From Cryptomeria japonica (taxonomy: Eukaryota; Streptophyta; Pinopsida; Cupressales; Cupressaceae): a DNA stretch of 64,000 bases. Positions 35,498-47,799 of this stretch are shown here, piece by piece. A program made the translations under genes and the position numbers. The notes beneath the pieces are model-generated. The model saw only the letters and a program-made list of their open reading frames with translations, had not been told where the DNA came from and made no database searches. The DNA is taken from assembly GCF_030272615.1 (NCBI RefSeq), contig NC_081414.1, positions 312,251,664-312,315,663 on the forward strand. Direction: 5' to 3'. Each line of letters begins with the position of its first letter. The first letter of the stretch is position 1.

Positions 35498-37483
35498 CCT
35501 CACCACTCAAACTGTTGGACTCCACATTCTTAAGCTCATTTATACCAATACCAACTAGCCTTGTCTCTGTAGCATCATCATCAATCTATGCTAGCTCTTT
35601 TGGCTCTACATCCCATTTGGCTGCTAGACTCTCCTTGTACATAGATGTGTTGTGGTTAATGACACGTAACACACTATGTATTGCGACAAGCTTCTCTACC
35701 CTTCTAGAAGTAAGCATGTTCCTCTTAATGGAGTGGATGAAACTTGAAGTAGACCAATTTCTCTTAGTGACAGAAGTACTAGAAACTTGGGACAACAAAC
35801 AAATGGCTAGAGTAGTTATCAAAGATTTAGGCCCATGCATAGTCCACCACAACTTGGGGTCCTCTTCTAACATAATCTCAAGATCTATCTTCACTTCCTC
35901 TAAATATCCACATAGAGTGACAAATTTTGTCCACTCAGTACGAATCTAGCTAGCCTTTGTAGGAGCATACATTTTGTCAACTGCATTAATGAATCTATCT
36001 TTCACCTCAGGATCCTATATAGGTTTAATTATTCTCTACCTTTACACATACAAATTTGAGTTCAATGCATAATAAACCATGTGTAAGGGAGTGTTAAGAT
36101 TCTCCCATCTATAATGAATGATTGACTAAATATGCTAATTGTAGATTTTCAATGTAGGGTCCTTCTCTCGGACAACAACCTTCATTTGACCAAGCATAGA
36201 ATCAATGCACTCATACACCTCTCCAAGGGAAGGTGCATAAGAATCCCCAAATCTAATAACTATGAAGACTAGAGCAATGATGGAGATAATGTATTTGGCA
36301 TTAGCCTAAAAGAGATCAATATTCACCACCTCCTTCACCCTAAACCCATGTTCTATCTTCGACTCAGGCCACCTATTCCATTATGCTATCATAACCATTA
36401 GTTGCAATATCTCTTGCAACTCAAGCATCCTTTCAAGGAGGATAAAGTAAGATGCGTACCGAGTGTCTACATGTTTTAGGAATTACTTCTTGGAGAAGGT
36501 CCTAAAGAGTGCATGTGAAGTATGGTGGTTGTAGATAAACATTTGCACATATGTAACATCACTAACAATTGATTTGATCCACTAGATTTTACCCATGTCC
36601 TTGAGTACATTATTCATGGCATACACACAACAAGGAGTCCACCAAATATGTCTATAGGCTTTCTCAATCATCTTCCTTTCTTCTCTACACACATGAGCCA
36701 CATCTGTCACTACCTACACCACTTTTTGTGGCCCAACCTCCTCTATAGCATCCTTGAGGATCTAGAACTGAAAATGAGCATCGTTGCTATGTCCAGAAAA
36801 ATCAATAACCCTAAGGAAATGAGGGCCTATTGTAGATATAACAATTATATTGATGAGTGGATGATGCCTAATGTCTATCCACCCATCCTTGACTATGTTG
36901 TAACCACTTGTGACTCAGGTTCTCTTCATCTTCTCCATCAAAATATTAATCTTGGAATAGTTTTGATCTAAGATTGTTGTCCTCAATTTAGTCTCACCGG
37001 GTGGCACATATGATGGTCTTTCTCTTATTAACTTTGCCACAACTTCCTTATAATAAGGAGAGCGAGCCACGTGGAATGGAATTCCATTGGCAAATAAGAG
37101 TTTGCCAATGGCATCATTTGCCTCATCTTTTTCTTGCACATTAAATAAATCAACCAATGGTTGCGTCGATGGACTAGCCATCTTAAGTTAACCCCTAGCC
37201 TCTGCTACCCACAAACTAGATGGAATTGATGGCCTTTAAGTTTTCAAAGTAAAATAAGAAACTGCGAGAGCTTGATAAGCCCTATTCCTATGTGGCAAAG
37301 TACATGATGTAGGTACTTCATCTTCATTGCAGCCCCATAACTTTAACATTTCAGCTTTGTACTTAATTTTTTATGCACCTTCTTGAATACTTCTACACCT
37401 TTCCCTCGAACAAGAAGGAAGTGAGAATTAGTTCTAGTAATGTTGCCAAACCATTCAAGATTACACATGTTGCACTTTCTCCA
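35498..37483 (-). pseudogene. hAT transposase (BED finger, DUF659, dimerisation domain), interrupted by D
   Basis: The minus-strand reading shows, in order: a BED-type zinc finger start (WRKCNMCNLEWFGNITR) at about 37483; then LFANGIPFHVARSPYY and YVPPGETKLRTT at 36970-37130; the DUF659-like VKDGWIDIRHHPLIN (about 36850); VVTDVAHVCREERKMIEKAY and WTPCCVYAMNNVLKDMGK (about 36600-36720); and the hAT dimerisation segment LWWTMHG...RNWSTSSFIHS (about 35700-35860). Such enzymes cut and paste hAT DNA transposons or are domesticated as regulators. Scattered stops and a frame change show decay. Element D split off the last 13 or so codons, now at 13858-13900. It may be a defunct transposon or a host hAT-derived gene; no terminal inverted repeats were recognised. 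Confidence 0.85.
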
Positions 37484-37740
37484 TAGTTATTAGATTTGGG
37501 GATTCTAGTAATGTTGCACTTTCTCCATTTCTCCCCCTGGTAGTAACATGTGTCAAAAAATCTCTCCCCAAAAATATAATGTGTTTTTCCATAGATATCT
37601 CTCCCCCTTTAAAATCAAATGCCAAAGTCAAGTTCATACAAAATACCAACTACTCCCCCTGAGAAGTAGCTTCCTCATCAAATACTGGAATAAAAGATTT
37701 GTCTTTTTAATTCTGTCGGTTGATGACAATCATCAATTTT

Positions 37741-40626
37741 CTAAGTCTCTACCGGTGGTGGTATGACTCCAAGCTGATCTTTGAGATATTCAAAAGTCTC
37801 CTCAGGCAAAGGTTTTGTGAAAATATCTGCAAGCTGTTCTTTAGTATTCACATAAACCAGTTTTATCTCCTTTTCTTCAACTTTTTCCCTTAGAAAATTC
37901 AGTTTGATAGAAACATGTTTTGTTTTAGAATGTAATACCGGATTCTTAGATATATCAATTGCTGCGGTGTTATCATAGTATATAGTAATGAGTTCCTTGC
38001 ATTTTACCTTTATGTCTTTCAACATTTGCTTAAGCCATAATACCTGTGTTAGTTGTTGCTGCAACATATTCTGATTCTGCAGTTGATAAAGTTGTACAAC
38101 TTTGTTTCTTACTTAACCAAGAAACTAATCTCTTTTCAAGAAAGAATGCTCCTCCAGTGGTGCTTTTTCTATCATCTACATCTCCTGCCCAATTTGCATC
38201 TGTGTATGCACATAGATCAAAATTTTCATCTTTAGGATACCATAATCCAAGATTTGTTGTGCCTTGTAGGTACCGGAAAATCCTTTTTACTGTTGATTCA
38301 TGATTTTCCCTAGGATTACTCTGAAATCTAGAAACAATACATACTGTATTCATAATATCAAGCCTGGTTTGTGTCAAATACAGTAAACCTCCTATCATTG
38401 ATTTGTATCTAGTTGGATTAACAGGTGTAGATTCATCCCTTTGAGATAATTTGTTATTTGTAGTCATAGGTGTGCTTACTGGTTTAGAGTTCTCCATCCC
38501 AAATTTCTTTAGTAATTCTTTCAAGTACTTGGATTGACTCAAAAATATACCTTCATCAGTCTGAGAAATCTGCAAACCTAAAAAGAATTTTATTTCTCCA
38601 ATCATAGACATTTCAAATTCTTGCTGCATTTCAAGAGAAAATTCCTTACATAATCCATCTTCTCCTCCAAAGATTATATCATCAATAAATACTTCAATAA
38701 TCAAGATGTCATCATTAGTTATTTTGTAGTATAAATTGCTATTTGCATTTCCTTTAGTAAAACCAATCTTCAAAAGATATTTATCCAACCTTGCATAGCA
38801 AGCTCTTGGGGCTTGTTTCAATCCATACAGAGCTTTTCTTAACCTGCAAACCATATCATTTTCATCTATCAAAGAAAATCCATCAGGTTGTTCAATATAT
38901 ACTTCTTCTTCAAGATCTCCTTTCAAAAATGCACATTTAATATCCATTTGATAAACTTTGTAGTCCTTGTGAGCTGCAAAGCCAAAAATAATCTAACTGC
39001 CTCAATTCTGGCTACCGGTGCAAAGGTTTCATTGTAATCAACTCCTTCTTTCTGAGAATATCCCTTACACACTAGTCTTGCTTTATTTTTGACAACCTTA
39101 CCATCTTCATTAAGTTTGTTTCTAAATACCCATTTGGTTCCAATTACATTTTTATCTTTAGGCCGGGGAACTAATGTCCAAGTATTATTTTTCTCAATTT
39201 GTCCTAATTCTTCTTCCATAGCTTTAATCCAAAATTTATTTTCACATGCCTCATTGATAGATGATGGTTCAATTTGAGAAATAAGACATACCTCTTCATT
39301 TGACAATCTTCCTCTTGTCATAACTCCTTTAATTTTGTTTCCAATTATCTGATCTTCAGATTGATTCAATCTTACATACCAGGGTATCTTAGTTTGCTGT
39401 TGTTCTTCAATTATTGTGAAATCTTCTGATGATACCGGGGTATCTGGATCTTCATTTTGTACCAGTGGATTCAGTATAGGTACATTTGTCACAATTTTTG
39501 TTGCTAGTTCAGAGTCTATATATCTTGAAGTTCCTCTGAATTGTTCATCAATCTTTACATTTGTACTCTCAACAATTTTCTGCAATCTTTTATTAAAACA
39601 TCTATATGCCTTGCTCTTAGATGAATAACCAAGAAATATTCCTTCATCACTTCTAGGATCAAATTTGCCAATATACTCATCTCTTCTAATATAACATTTA
39701 CTTCCAAAAATTCTGAAATACTTAAGAGTAGGAGTGTTACCAAACCATAGTTCATGAGGGGTCTTACTGGTTTCACCTTTGATGTGAACTTTGTTTAATG
39801 TATAGAGAGTAGTGCTAACTGCCTCTCTCCAATACACATGTGGTAGATTTGCTTCTGATAACATACTTCTAATTCCATTCACTTCACAGAATGTATTAAA
39901 GTCCTTAGATGTGAATTCTCCTCCTTGATCTGATCTTAAGCATTTGATTTTCTTACCGATTTCATTTTCAACCATTGCTTTGAATAGTTTGAGCTTTCCA
40001 AGTGCTTTTGATTTCTCTCTGAGAAAAGTAACCCAACACATTCTAGAATAATCATCAACAATTAGCATGAAATATCTATCACCTTGTAAGCTTCTAGTTC
40101 TAGCTGGACCACATAAATCAGTGTGAATTAAATCAAGAGCATTATTTGATTTTTCTGGAATACTTTTGAAACTAGCTCTAACTTGTTTTCCAAATTGACA
40201 TTCCTTACAAATTGTATTCTGAGGTTTCACAATTTTATGTAGATCTCTAACTGCCTTAGAAGTATTGATTTTTACCATGCAATCAAAGTTTACATGACAT
40301 AATCTCTTATGCCATAACCAACTTTCATCTATATGTGCAATTAAGCATGCCTTTTCACTGTTATTCAAATGAAAGATATTGCCTCTAGTCTGATTACTGG
40401 TTGCAATTTCCAAACCAGTTGTATTCATGATTTTACATTTTCCATTTTTAAATTGTAACTGAAATCCCTTCTCAACTAATTGACCAACACTTAAAAGATT
40501 ATGCTTTAATCCTTCAACATAGTAGACATTGTCAGTGTTATGCTTACCATCAAGAGATATTGAACCCTTACCTTTGATTGAACATGTCGGCTTAATGCAT
40601 TTGCAACAATAATAAATCATCTCCAT
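37741..40626 (-). pseudogene. Copia pol of element H: integrase, RT, RNase H
   Basis: The minus-strand order starts with the protease tail and pre-integrase zinc region ([21 protein letters not shown]; about 40330-40180). The integrase core follows with the first Asp in TDLCGP and the second in SDQGGEF, but the segment with the catalytic Glu is deleted in frame (GIRS joins directly to MLSEANL at about 39865). The integrase C-terminal part ([20 protein letters not shown]) comes next. Then RT with [10 protein letters not shown] and FIDDIIFGG, its active-site double Asp, and RNase H with AYTDANWAGD, STAESEYVAATT and YYDNTAAIDIS. Frame changes lie near 38960 and 38050. The 305-codon RT block is otherwise open. 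It is close to J in sequence. Confidence 0.9.
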
Positions 40627-40639
40627 AGTGTGCCATGCT

Positions 40640-40939
40640 GATTTGGAAAAGATAAACCTACCGGTGTAACCCTAGATAACCTGGACCTATTTGTCGGTAA
40701 AAGCAAATATGCAAATATGAATATACCAATGATTAATTCTTCAAAACAAAGTGTCCACACGATGTCTTCGACATTACCAAGTGTCTTCCATATCATTCCA
40801 GGTACCGGTGAACAATATATCCTGCCGGTGAACCATATACCAGTAACTGTTGCATAGTTTACTTGCTTGCTGATGAATGTTGCTGGATCTTCAAAGTAGG
40901 TGTTGACATCAATGACAAAACCATACCAAAATACCAACA
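40640..40939 (-). repeat. Partial 5' LTR (U3) of element H
   Basis: The minus-strand start is TGTTGGTATTTTGG, with TTTTGTCATTGATGTCAACAC about 20 bases in, the U3 motif also present in A and B. It has no U5 end or primer site and runs directly into pol sequence. Confidence 0.7.
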
Positions 40940-43484
40940 GTGTTGGTATTGTAGATCGAGGAAAATTTAGGGAATGGTTAGAAAACCAAAACATGAAATT
41001 GATCTAAGCTAATCACAAAATTGAATATCATGTAAATCCTTCCTAATTTAACCAACATGACCATAGAAATGAAAACATAGTTAAAAAATGATGCAAATCG
41101 TGAATCTTCGACTAAGCCATGTTATTCTTCATTTAATCTCTAATGATGTTATATTGCTATCTTGTATGCTAGGTGCATAAAACAAATGAAATCAAATGAG
41201 TGGTGTTTGACATTTACTAGGAATTTGTGATTATGATGTTAATGCTAAATAGATGATTTCTAAGAAATTGGACAAAATTAAATTACTTGAAAAGTGGATT
41301 TCTAGACAAACCAATAGAATGAAATTACTTCAAAATTAGATGATTTGATTGAAAGGGAGGTCCCAATTTATAAAAAACTAGGGACTCAATGGATGGATGA
41401 CATCAAAAAGATTTTTGACTGGATGGACGAACTTGATTAAATGCATGATAGAGTTTCTATTTGAGGAAGGATGAAGGAGATGAGGAAAAAGTAGCAAAAA
41501 AGAAAAAGTATATTTTTCGAGGATGCATACCTCATTTTTGAATTAAAAATTAAAATGAATGAGATATTTCCAAAAAGATAGATTTTTGAAAATCAAAGAG
41601 GATAATAGGCAATTAGAAATTGAAAAAGCAGATATTATCCTCATATAAGAAGACAATTATATAATCAAATAAATAAAGATATTTATTAATTTCGATGACA
41701 TAATTAGTTAATCAAATAATTTAAATAAATTATTTGACTATAGGAGATAGAAATGAACCTTTAATTAAACAATTAAAATCATTTAATTAAAGGTGTGAAT
41801 TCGAAATTTACTAAATATTATAAATTATTTAATTTATTAAAAGGGGATTGATTAATTGATGAAAGATTAAATGATTAGGGAATAATTAGTAAAAAATGGG
41901 GGTTTAATTAATTAATCCTAATAGGGTAAACTAATCAAACTAATATCCGAAGACCTCAATTTGGTCAAACAAAGTCAAATTAGTCAAAATTAGTAAAAAT
42001 GGGACGAATTGGGCAGATTCGAACAAAAAATGGGAAGAATTGGGAAGGTTCAGAGAAAAAATGGGAAAAGTGAAGTCGTAGGATTGAAAAGGGTCTGATG
42101 TGAAGACGTGGGACACAAGAAGAAGTCAAAATATGCTACACAATAGAATTTGGGAGAAAATGATGTGATCTGGACAAAAATGGGAAAAGCGAAGTTGCAG
42201 GATAAAAAGGGAAATAAAATGACCTAATTGGGATAGGTTTAGTGACAAAACAACATCACAGGATCGAAAAGGGAATGAACTGACATCGAAGGGGTGAAGA
42301 TTATCACAATTTGATATCACAACATTGAAATGGGGATAAAATGATATCATCGGAACCAAAAATGGGAAAGACAAAGCAAGACATGATGCACATGATAAAA
42401 AGACATGTTAAAAATTGCAGACGCGGGCATTGACCATTTTTTAGTGTATGAAAGAAACGAATGATCTCTCGAAAGAAGAGAACAATGTTAGATGAAAGAG
42501 GAAATATGATAAAAGAGAAAAAAGATTTAGTAAAAATAAAATTCATTGGATGAGGAACAATTAGTAATGATGAAAACCTTGCTTTCATAAGTGCACCTGA
42601 CTTTTAAAGAGCTTTATTTGATATGGCAAATGGATACATCACGCTGTGACATATAAGGTTAGAGCGATAATGCGATCCCTTTGTAGAGAAACTAACATAA
42701 AATAGACAAGGAATATTTCAATCCATTATGAAATGTTGGGGGTGTGTATGTCAAGGGTCGAGGTATGTGTGATAGTCACAAAGTGAACGTACCAACACAG
42801 ACACCCAAAATATACTTGCCCCAAAATGTCATAAAAACATCCCACAAGCAGAAAACAAAAACAAAAAGATCATGAACCATCCTAGCTACTCTCATCACTT
42901 GTGGATATCCTTGAGTAGCATAGGAACATGATCAAAGACAAATCAATGAAAAAAAAAAGTCTCGCTAGACCAAGTGAGTCAATAGCCATTCTGATCTTAT
43001 TGTCAAAGTTTTGATAGTTTGAGTTTGTGTTTGATAGGACGATCATGATGTCTAGTTTTAGGTATGAAAAGCCTTGTATAAGACGAACATAGTCTAGTTT
43101 CAAGTATACCACACCATGTATAAGGTAGATGACAGCCAGATAGGGCTAGTTGATAATGTTGATGTTGTTTGATATGACAAGTTGATCTATTTGACTTGTT
43201 GATTGGATTGATAGTTTGTCTGTTGATACATTATTTGTTAAGCACGATGTTTTATGAGTTTTTCATATGTTTCTACTCAAATATTTGTTTGTTGCAAAAG
43301 GACTAGTTTATTGATGAAATGAAAATGATAACTGTTTTTGAGGTTTTGATTGTTTTGAAATTTTTAGGGTTTTGTAGTTATTTGATGTTTTTGGAGAGTT
43401 TCTTCAGGATCAAATTTTTTAATGTTTTTGGATTTTGTTCAAGATATTATTTGGATGTTTTTTGGCATTTTTTTTAGGAAATTA
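40940..43484. other. AT-rich gene-free stretch with a diffuse repeat
   Basis: No supported gene is seen. From about 42000 to 42375 a loose repeat recurs around GGGAAAAGTGAAGTCGTAGGATTGAAAAGG-like units; 42062 and 42182 are the clearest. The rest looks like decayed LTR-element DNA that I cannot assign. Confidence 0.4.
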
Positions 43485-43632
43485 ATCAATTTTTAGGATT
43501 TTTCCAAGACATTTTGCAATTTTTAGGATTTTTTAAAGACATTTTACAATTTTAAGGATTTCTCAAGACATTTTGCAATTTTTAGGATTTTTCAAGACAT
43601 TTTGCAAATTTTAGGATTTTTTCAGGACATTT
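43485..43632. repeat. Tandem repeat, unit about 29 bp
   Basis: The unit TTTTTAGGATTTTTCAAGACA followed by TTTTGCAA is repeated about five times with few differences. Confidence 0.8.
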
Positions 43633-43984
43633 TAGTTATGTACATGTGTCATTCTCCAATCTTGCAGCTAGAAAGACCCCATCGATTTATCATGTTCAAG
43701 AAAAATTGCCCCTAGTGTCTAGCAAGGCAATGACATTATGGATGGATGAATGGACTGATGGAATTAAAATGGATAGAGGAAAGATAATGGGAGCTTATGA
43801 TGGCATTGAAGCTGCTTTGATTGTCAAAGACTATCTGATGATGGGATAACATGCTTTTTCCAAGCTAAGGGATTGGACATGACAAGATAAGGCAATAACA
43901 TGGTGTGCTAGATGACATGTGGTCTGTATGAAGGGACATGTCAAGAGGTTTTTGAAACCATGGTGTTGTTTGCATTTTACATTC

Positions 43985-46900
43985 TTATTCTAAATCAAGA
44001 TTAAGGGATGGATTAGGGAGATAATAAGATACCATGGATACGATAAGGAAGATCAAAAATAGATAAAATAAGTGATATGGACTGAAGGGTGTGATAAGGG
44101 AACTAATATGGATAAAAGGGATGTGGACAAGGTGAAGTAGATAGGACGTGTGATGCTTAGGAAGATCCTTAGCCTTGTCAAGATCAAAGGTGGAAAAAGA
44201 AATATAGATGTAGATAAGGATGATGGAGATGAAGGATGAAGGATAATGAAGGACATGATGGATATGATGTTCTAGTATAACATGAATGGAACCTGCCCCC
44301 AAGTATGGAATACGAGAAGATGGAGGATTACACATGATGCATGTTTGTCAGGTTTTCATCATGGTACTTGTCCAAAGTGCTTGTTTGCCAAGTTTTCAGC
44401 AGTGGATGCATTATTTCTTTAATATTTTTGTCTTTTTGTCGCAAAAGATGCTTGTTTTCCAGGTTTTCATCAAGGTGATCCTCTTTTTATATTTTATTCT
44501 TTTTTTTTCATTTTCTTAAAAGATAACAGATGCATGATAAGACATGGAGGAAGGACTCAAGCCTCTTGTTGTTTGGATGGTACCCTTGAAATATGTGTTG
44601 CAATAGACCATGGCTATGAAGGTATGCTCAAAGATATTGATAGGATAATGAAATGAATGATTGGATGAAAGGGGGCAGGGATTTATGCAAAAGAGTAGAT
44701 ACAAGGGAGGGAAGGGTGGAAAAGAGGTGTTGGATAATGGATTGGATTTTTGAAGACTTGTGCATGAGTGGAGGAAAATATTGGTAAGATCAACATTGGC
44801 ACACACCTTGAGGGGTAGTGGAGTAATGGAGGAAAAGTAAATTTTGAATTTTGTGATTTGATGGAGGAGGGAATATGGATTTTGGGACATAAGGACTCAA
44901 AATGGATTTGAAAGATTGATTGAATTTAGAAGGAAGGATAGAAATTTTCGATGCTAATTTTGATTTTTCTTTGGGAAGTTATGATTTGATGAGCTGCTTG
45001 GGAATCCACATAGTTTTTGACATTTCTTTCTTTTGTGGTTCCTTGGAATGCATTGCTTGTACAAGAGACTTAGGAACCCATATGACTTTTGAATTTCCTT
45101 TATTTTTCTCAATGGGCCTTTGTGACCTTCTAAATAGTTATTTTTCTTTTTGGAACATATTTTTCTTTATTCTTTTCACATGTCAATTAGATGGGATATG
45201 TTGATCCTTAAATACATGTGGATTTTTGGACTTGTGGATTTTATGTTTAAAATTTCTTCCAAAGGGAATGTAATTTATGGACATATAGGGATGATATGAA
45301 GGTCTTTTGGATGGGTTGATGTAAGTAGATGGTGCGAAGGTTCTCAAAGATGTGTACCTTTTCTTATCCTAAATAGGGAATAAAGGAATGTAATGACCTA
45401 AGATGCATGGAAGCAATGAAGGCTTTGATTTTGGGATATGAGGACCCAATATGGATTTTCAGGATGAGGAATATGCATTTTTGGACTTAGATGGATGGAT
45501 GTGGGATTTAGCAGGGGTATCTACATAATGAGAGTGAGTTGTGTAGCCCAGGCCATAACCATCGAGTTTCGCTTTGAAAAAGAAGGGGTTATAAAATGCC
45601 TTGATAATGTGTGCTTTAAAAAATATTTTTACCAAAAGGGGTGCCTTTTATTTTTGAAACAAGATGCGAGTCTATTTTGAGGAGGACATGGTATGGAAGA
45701 AATGATAGGCTCATGGAGTGAACCAGATCAAATAAACAACTAGGATGGAAACTAGGAGGATCAATGGGATCATCTGGTGAGATGGAATCAAGAGAGATAA
45801 TGGGATCTTGTGGTAGACATGGAGGATTGAGACATGGAGATTGGGGGGTGGAGAGATCTTGATAGGGATCTAGAGGGGTGATGGGATCTTATGGTAGATA
45901 TGAAGGTGAAGGGATACTTTGATCTTGACTTGGAAAGGTATCATTGGACTCCATTTTAAAGGTATTTTGATCTTGACTTTGAATGAAATCATTAGGAAGG
46001 ATTAAAGGGACATCATGATCTTGCTTAGAAAGTGGAGTGTCAATAGGACTTGAAAGGACAATGTGTTCTTGAAGCAAAAAGGGATCACCTTGGATAGGTA
46101 AAGGACAATGGGATCATCAAAAGAAATGAGATCTTAGTCAAATGTTGGATGCAAAAGGAAAGCTGTAAGATCTTGATCTTGATCTATTTTAGAACTTATT
46201 TCTTTATTCTCAATATTATTCTCTTGACAAGGGGTATGATTTTGAATATGCATGGGGGATTTTGGGAAGGAATCAATGTTTTGACACGAGGGCTATGGAC
46301 TTTGCATGAGACTCTTTGGAATGGAAGCATAAGGTTTGATTGACTCTTGTATATTTGAAGCATGGAAGGGATTTGCATCATGAATTGGATTAGCCTGGAA
46401 ACCTTCTGTGGATAGCTCTTGGGAAGTTGCATCATTGGATGTGTCATTGGAAAGAGATGGTGTAGATCGTTGTTGTGAAACTTTAGGGGATGAGGAAATG
46501 GTGGGAGATATGGAGGCTACTCGAGAGTTAATTTCTTGATGGAATGACAATAATTTTTTATACATGGGCAGATGATCATGTTGAGAAATAGTCTCATGTG
46601 TACAACCTAGTTGTTGAAGCAAACTGTCGAGAAGTTTAGGTTGGTGTTTTTGTTGTTTGCAGGATCTTGTTTGAGATATCAGTCTAATGTTTACATGTTG
46701 CAGGGTAGTAGTCGACTAACCTTGTTGCATGAGAGGTGACACATTGACCATGTTTGGTTGATGTCTAAACAGTAGCATGTTTATAGCTACACTTTTGTTT
46801 GTTTGGGACACCCCTGATGATGTATTTGAGGACATAATGGGACATTTACTAACCTGTGATGTGATCAAAAGTAAAGTTGGTTGTGTAATTGTATGTGACC

Positions 46901-47797
46901 TTGGTAGGGGTTGACTTGTCTCTACCATTACTTGTGAAACTGGGAGTTGTGCAGTTGCTAGAGGAGCACTTGATTTCATTGGAAGAAAATTTGGTTCAAT
47001 CTTTGGTGGTGGCCCTTGTTGAATTATACCAAACTTTGGTTGTGTTGGGTTGAACAAGTTCTGATTTGAGATATGATTGAATGGAGTTTGATATGAGAGT
47101 TGGTCCGATGAGGCTTAATTTGGGACTTTCTTGAATGAGGTTTTATTTGGGACTTGATTGTATGAGGTTTGATTTGGACTTGATCAAATGAGATTTGATT
47201 TGTGTTCATTGTTTGAAGTTGGTTTCTCATGTTTTTTTGTGAGAGAAGGTTTGGTATGTTTGATTTTGCAATGAGATCTTATACATTCACTAGCTCTAAT
47301 TTTGAATTAGAACCTTTAAATTTTCAAAATAGTTTGGACATATGGGATATATTCTCTTCACTTTTTTTAACTTTGTATTCCAAGATCTCTATTTCTTGAG
47401 ATAGCTTTTCCTCCAGTGATGGAGAAATGGGGATGAAATTTGTTTGGCCATAATAAGTTTGATGTATGTTTTGGAACATGTATATGTTGGATTGACATGA
47501 TTGATTGGTTGATTGCAATGACATGGTCCCATGAGAGTAGGAAGATTGATATGGGGATGATGCTCTTTCAATTGGAAGGTTTCCTTCTCTATGATACACA
47601 TAATGTTGAGTCATCATGCTTCTTTCAAACGAAGCCCAAGGATGTTGTTGATGAAATTGGGCTAATATTTTGATTTTTTTGTTGAGATTTCTTGGAAGTT
47701 TTGAGATTTTTGAATGAAATGAGTTGCACCTAAGGATGACAAATACAACCCTATTTTTTGAGATTTTGAGAATTTTATGAAAATTGGACAAATGCAA
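43985..47797 (-). pseudogene. Low-complexity minus-strand ORF region K (probably retroelement)
   Basis: A run of minus-strand frames (47324-47797, 47024-47230, 46716-47057, 46293-46622, 45889-46077, 44516-44890, 43985-44335) appears to be one decayed protein. It is rich in S, P, Q, N and H. The 47324-47797 piece ends in a helical LSQEIEILEYKVKKSEENI segment. The 47024-47230 piece has short repeats of SQIKPH type. Pieces near 46000 repeat a SQDQ motif. I recognise no gag, protease or polymerase motif and cannot name the family; a retroelement gag-like protein is the best guess. No LTR pair was found. Confidence 0.3.
47060..47210. repeat. Short tandem repeat inside region K
   Basis: Units of about 30 bases around TGAGGTTTGATTTGGGACTTG recur about four to five times and encode the SQIKPH repeats on the minus strand. 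Confidence 0.5.
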
Positions 47798-47799
47798 CT

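Larger units (their letters stand above)
37530..40939 (-). mobile_element. Truncated Ty1/copia element H
   Basis: On the minus strand it begins with about 300 bases of an LTR start (TGTTGGTATTTTGG at 40939), jumps directly into the end of the protease/pre-integrase region at about 40630, and continues through integrase, RT and RNase H to the 3' non-coding region. It stops at about 37530. Compared with J, this is about 75 bases before the final polypurine tract. The rest of the 5' LTR, gag, protease active site and the whole 3' LTR are missing. The left end abuts the BED-finger end of the hAT pseudogene, where a small scrambled duplication lies. Confidence 0.8.

Noticed and set aside
35515-35949. 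144-codon plus-strand ORF
   Set aside because: Antisense to the hAT dimerisation domain, which is clearly coding on the minus strand.
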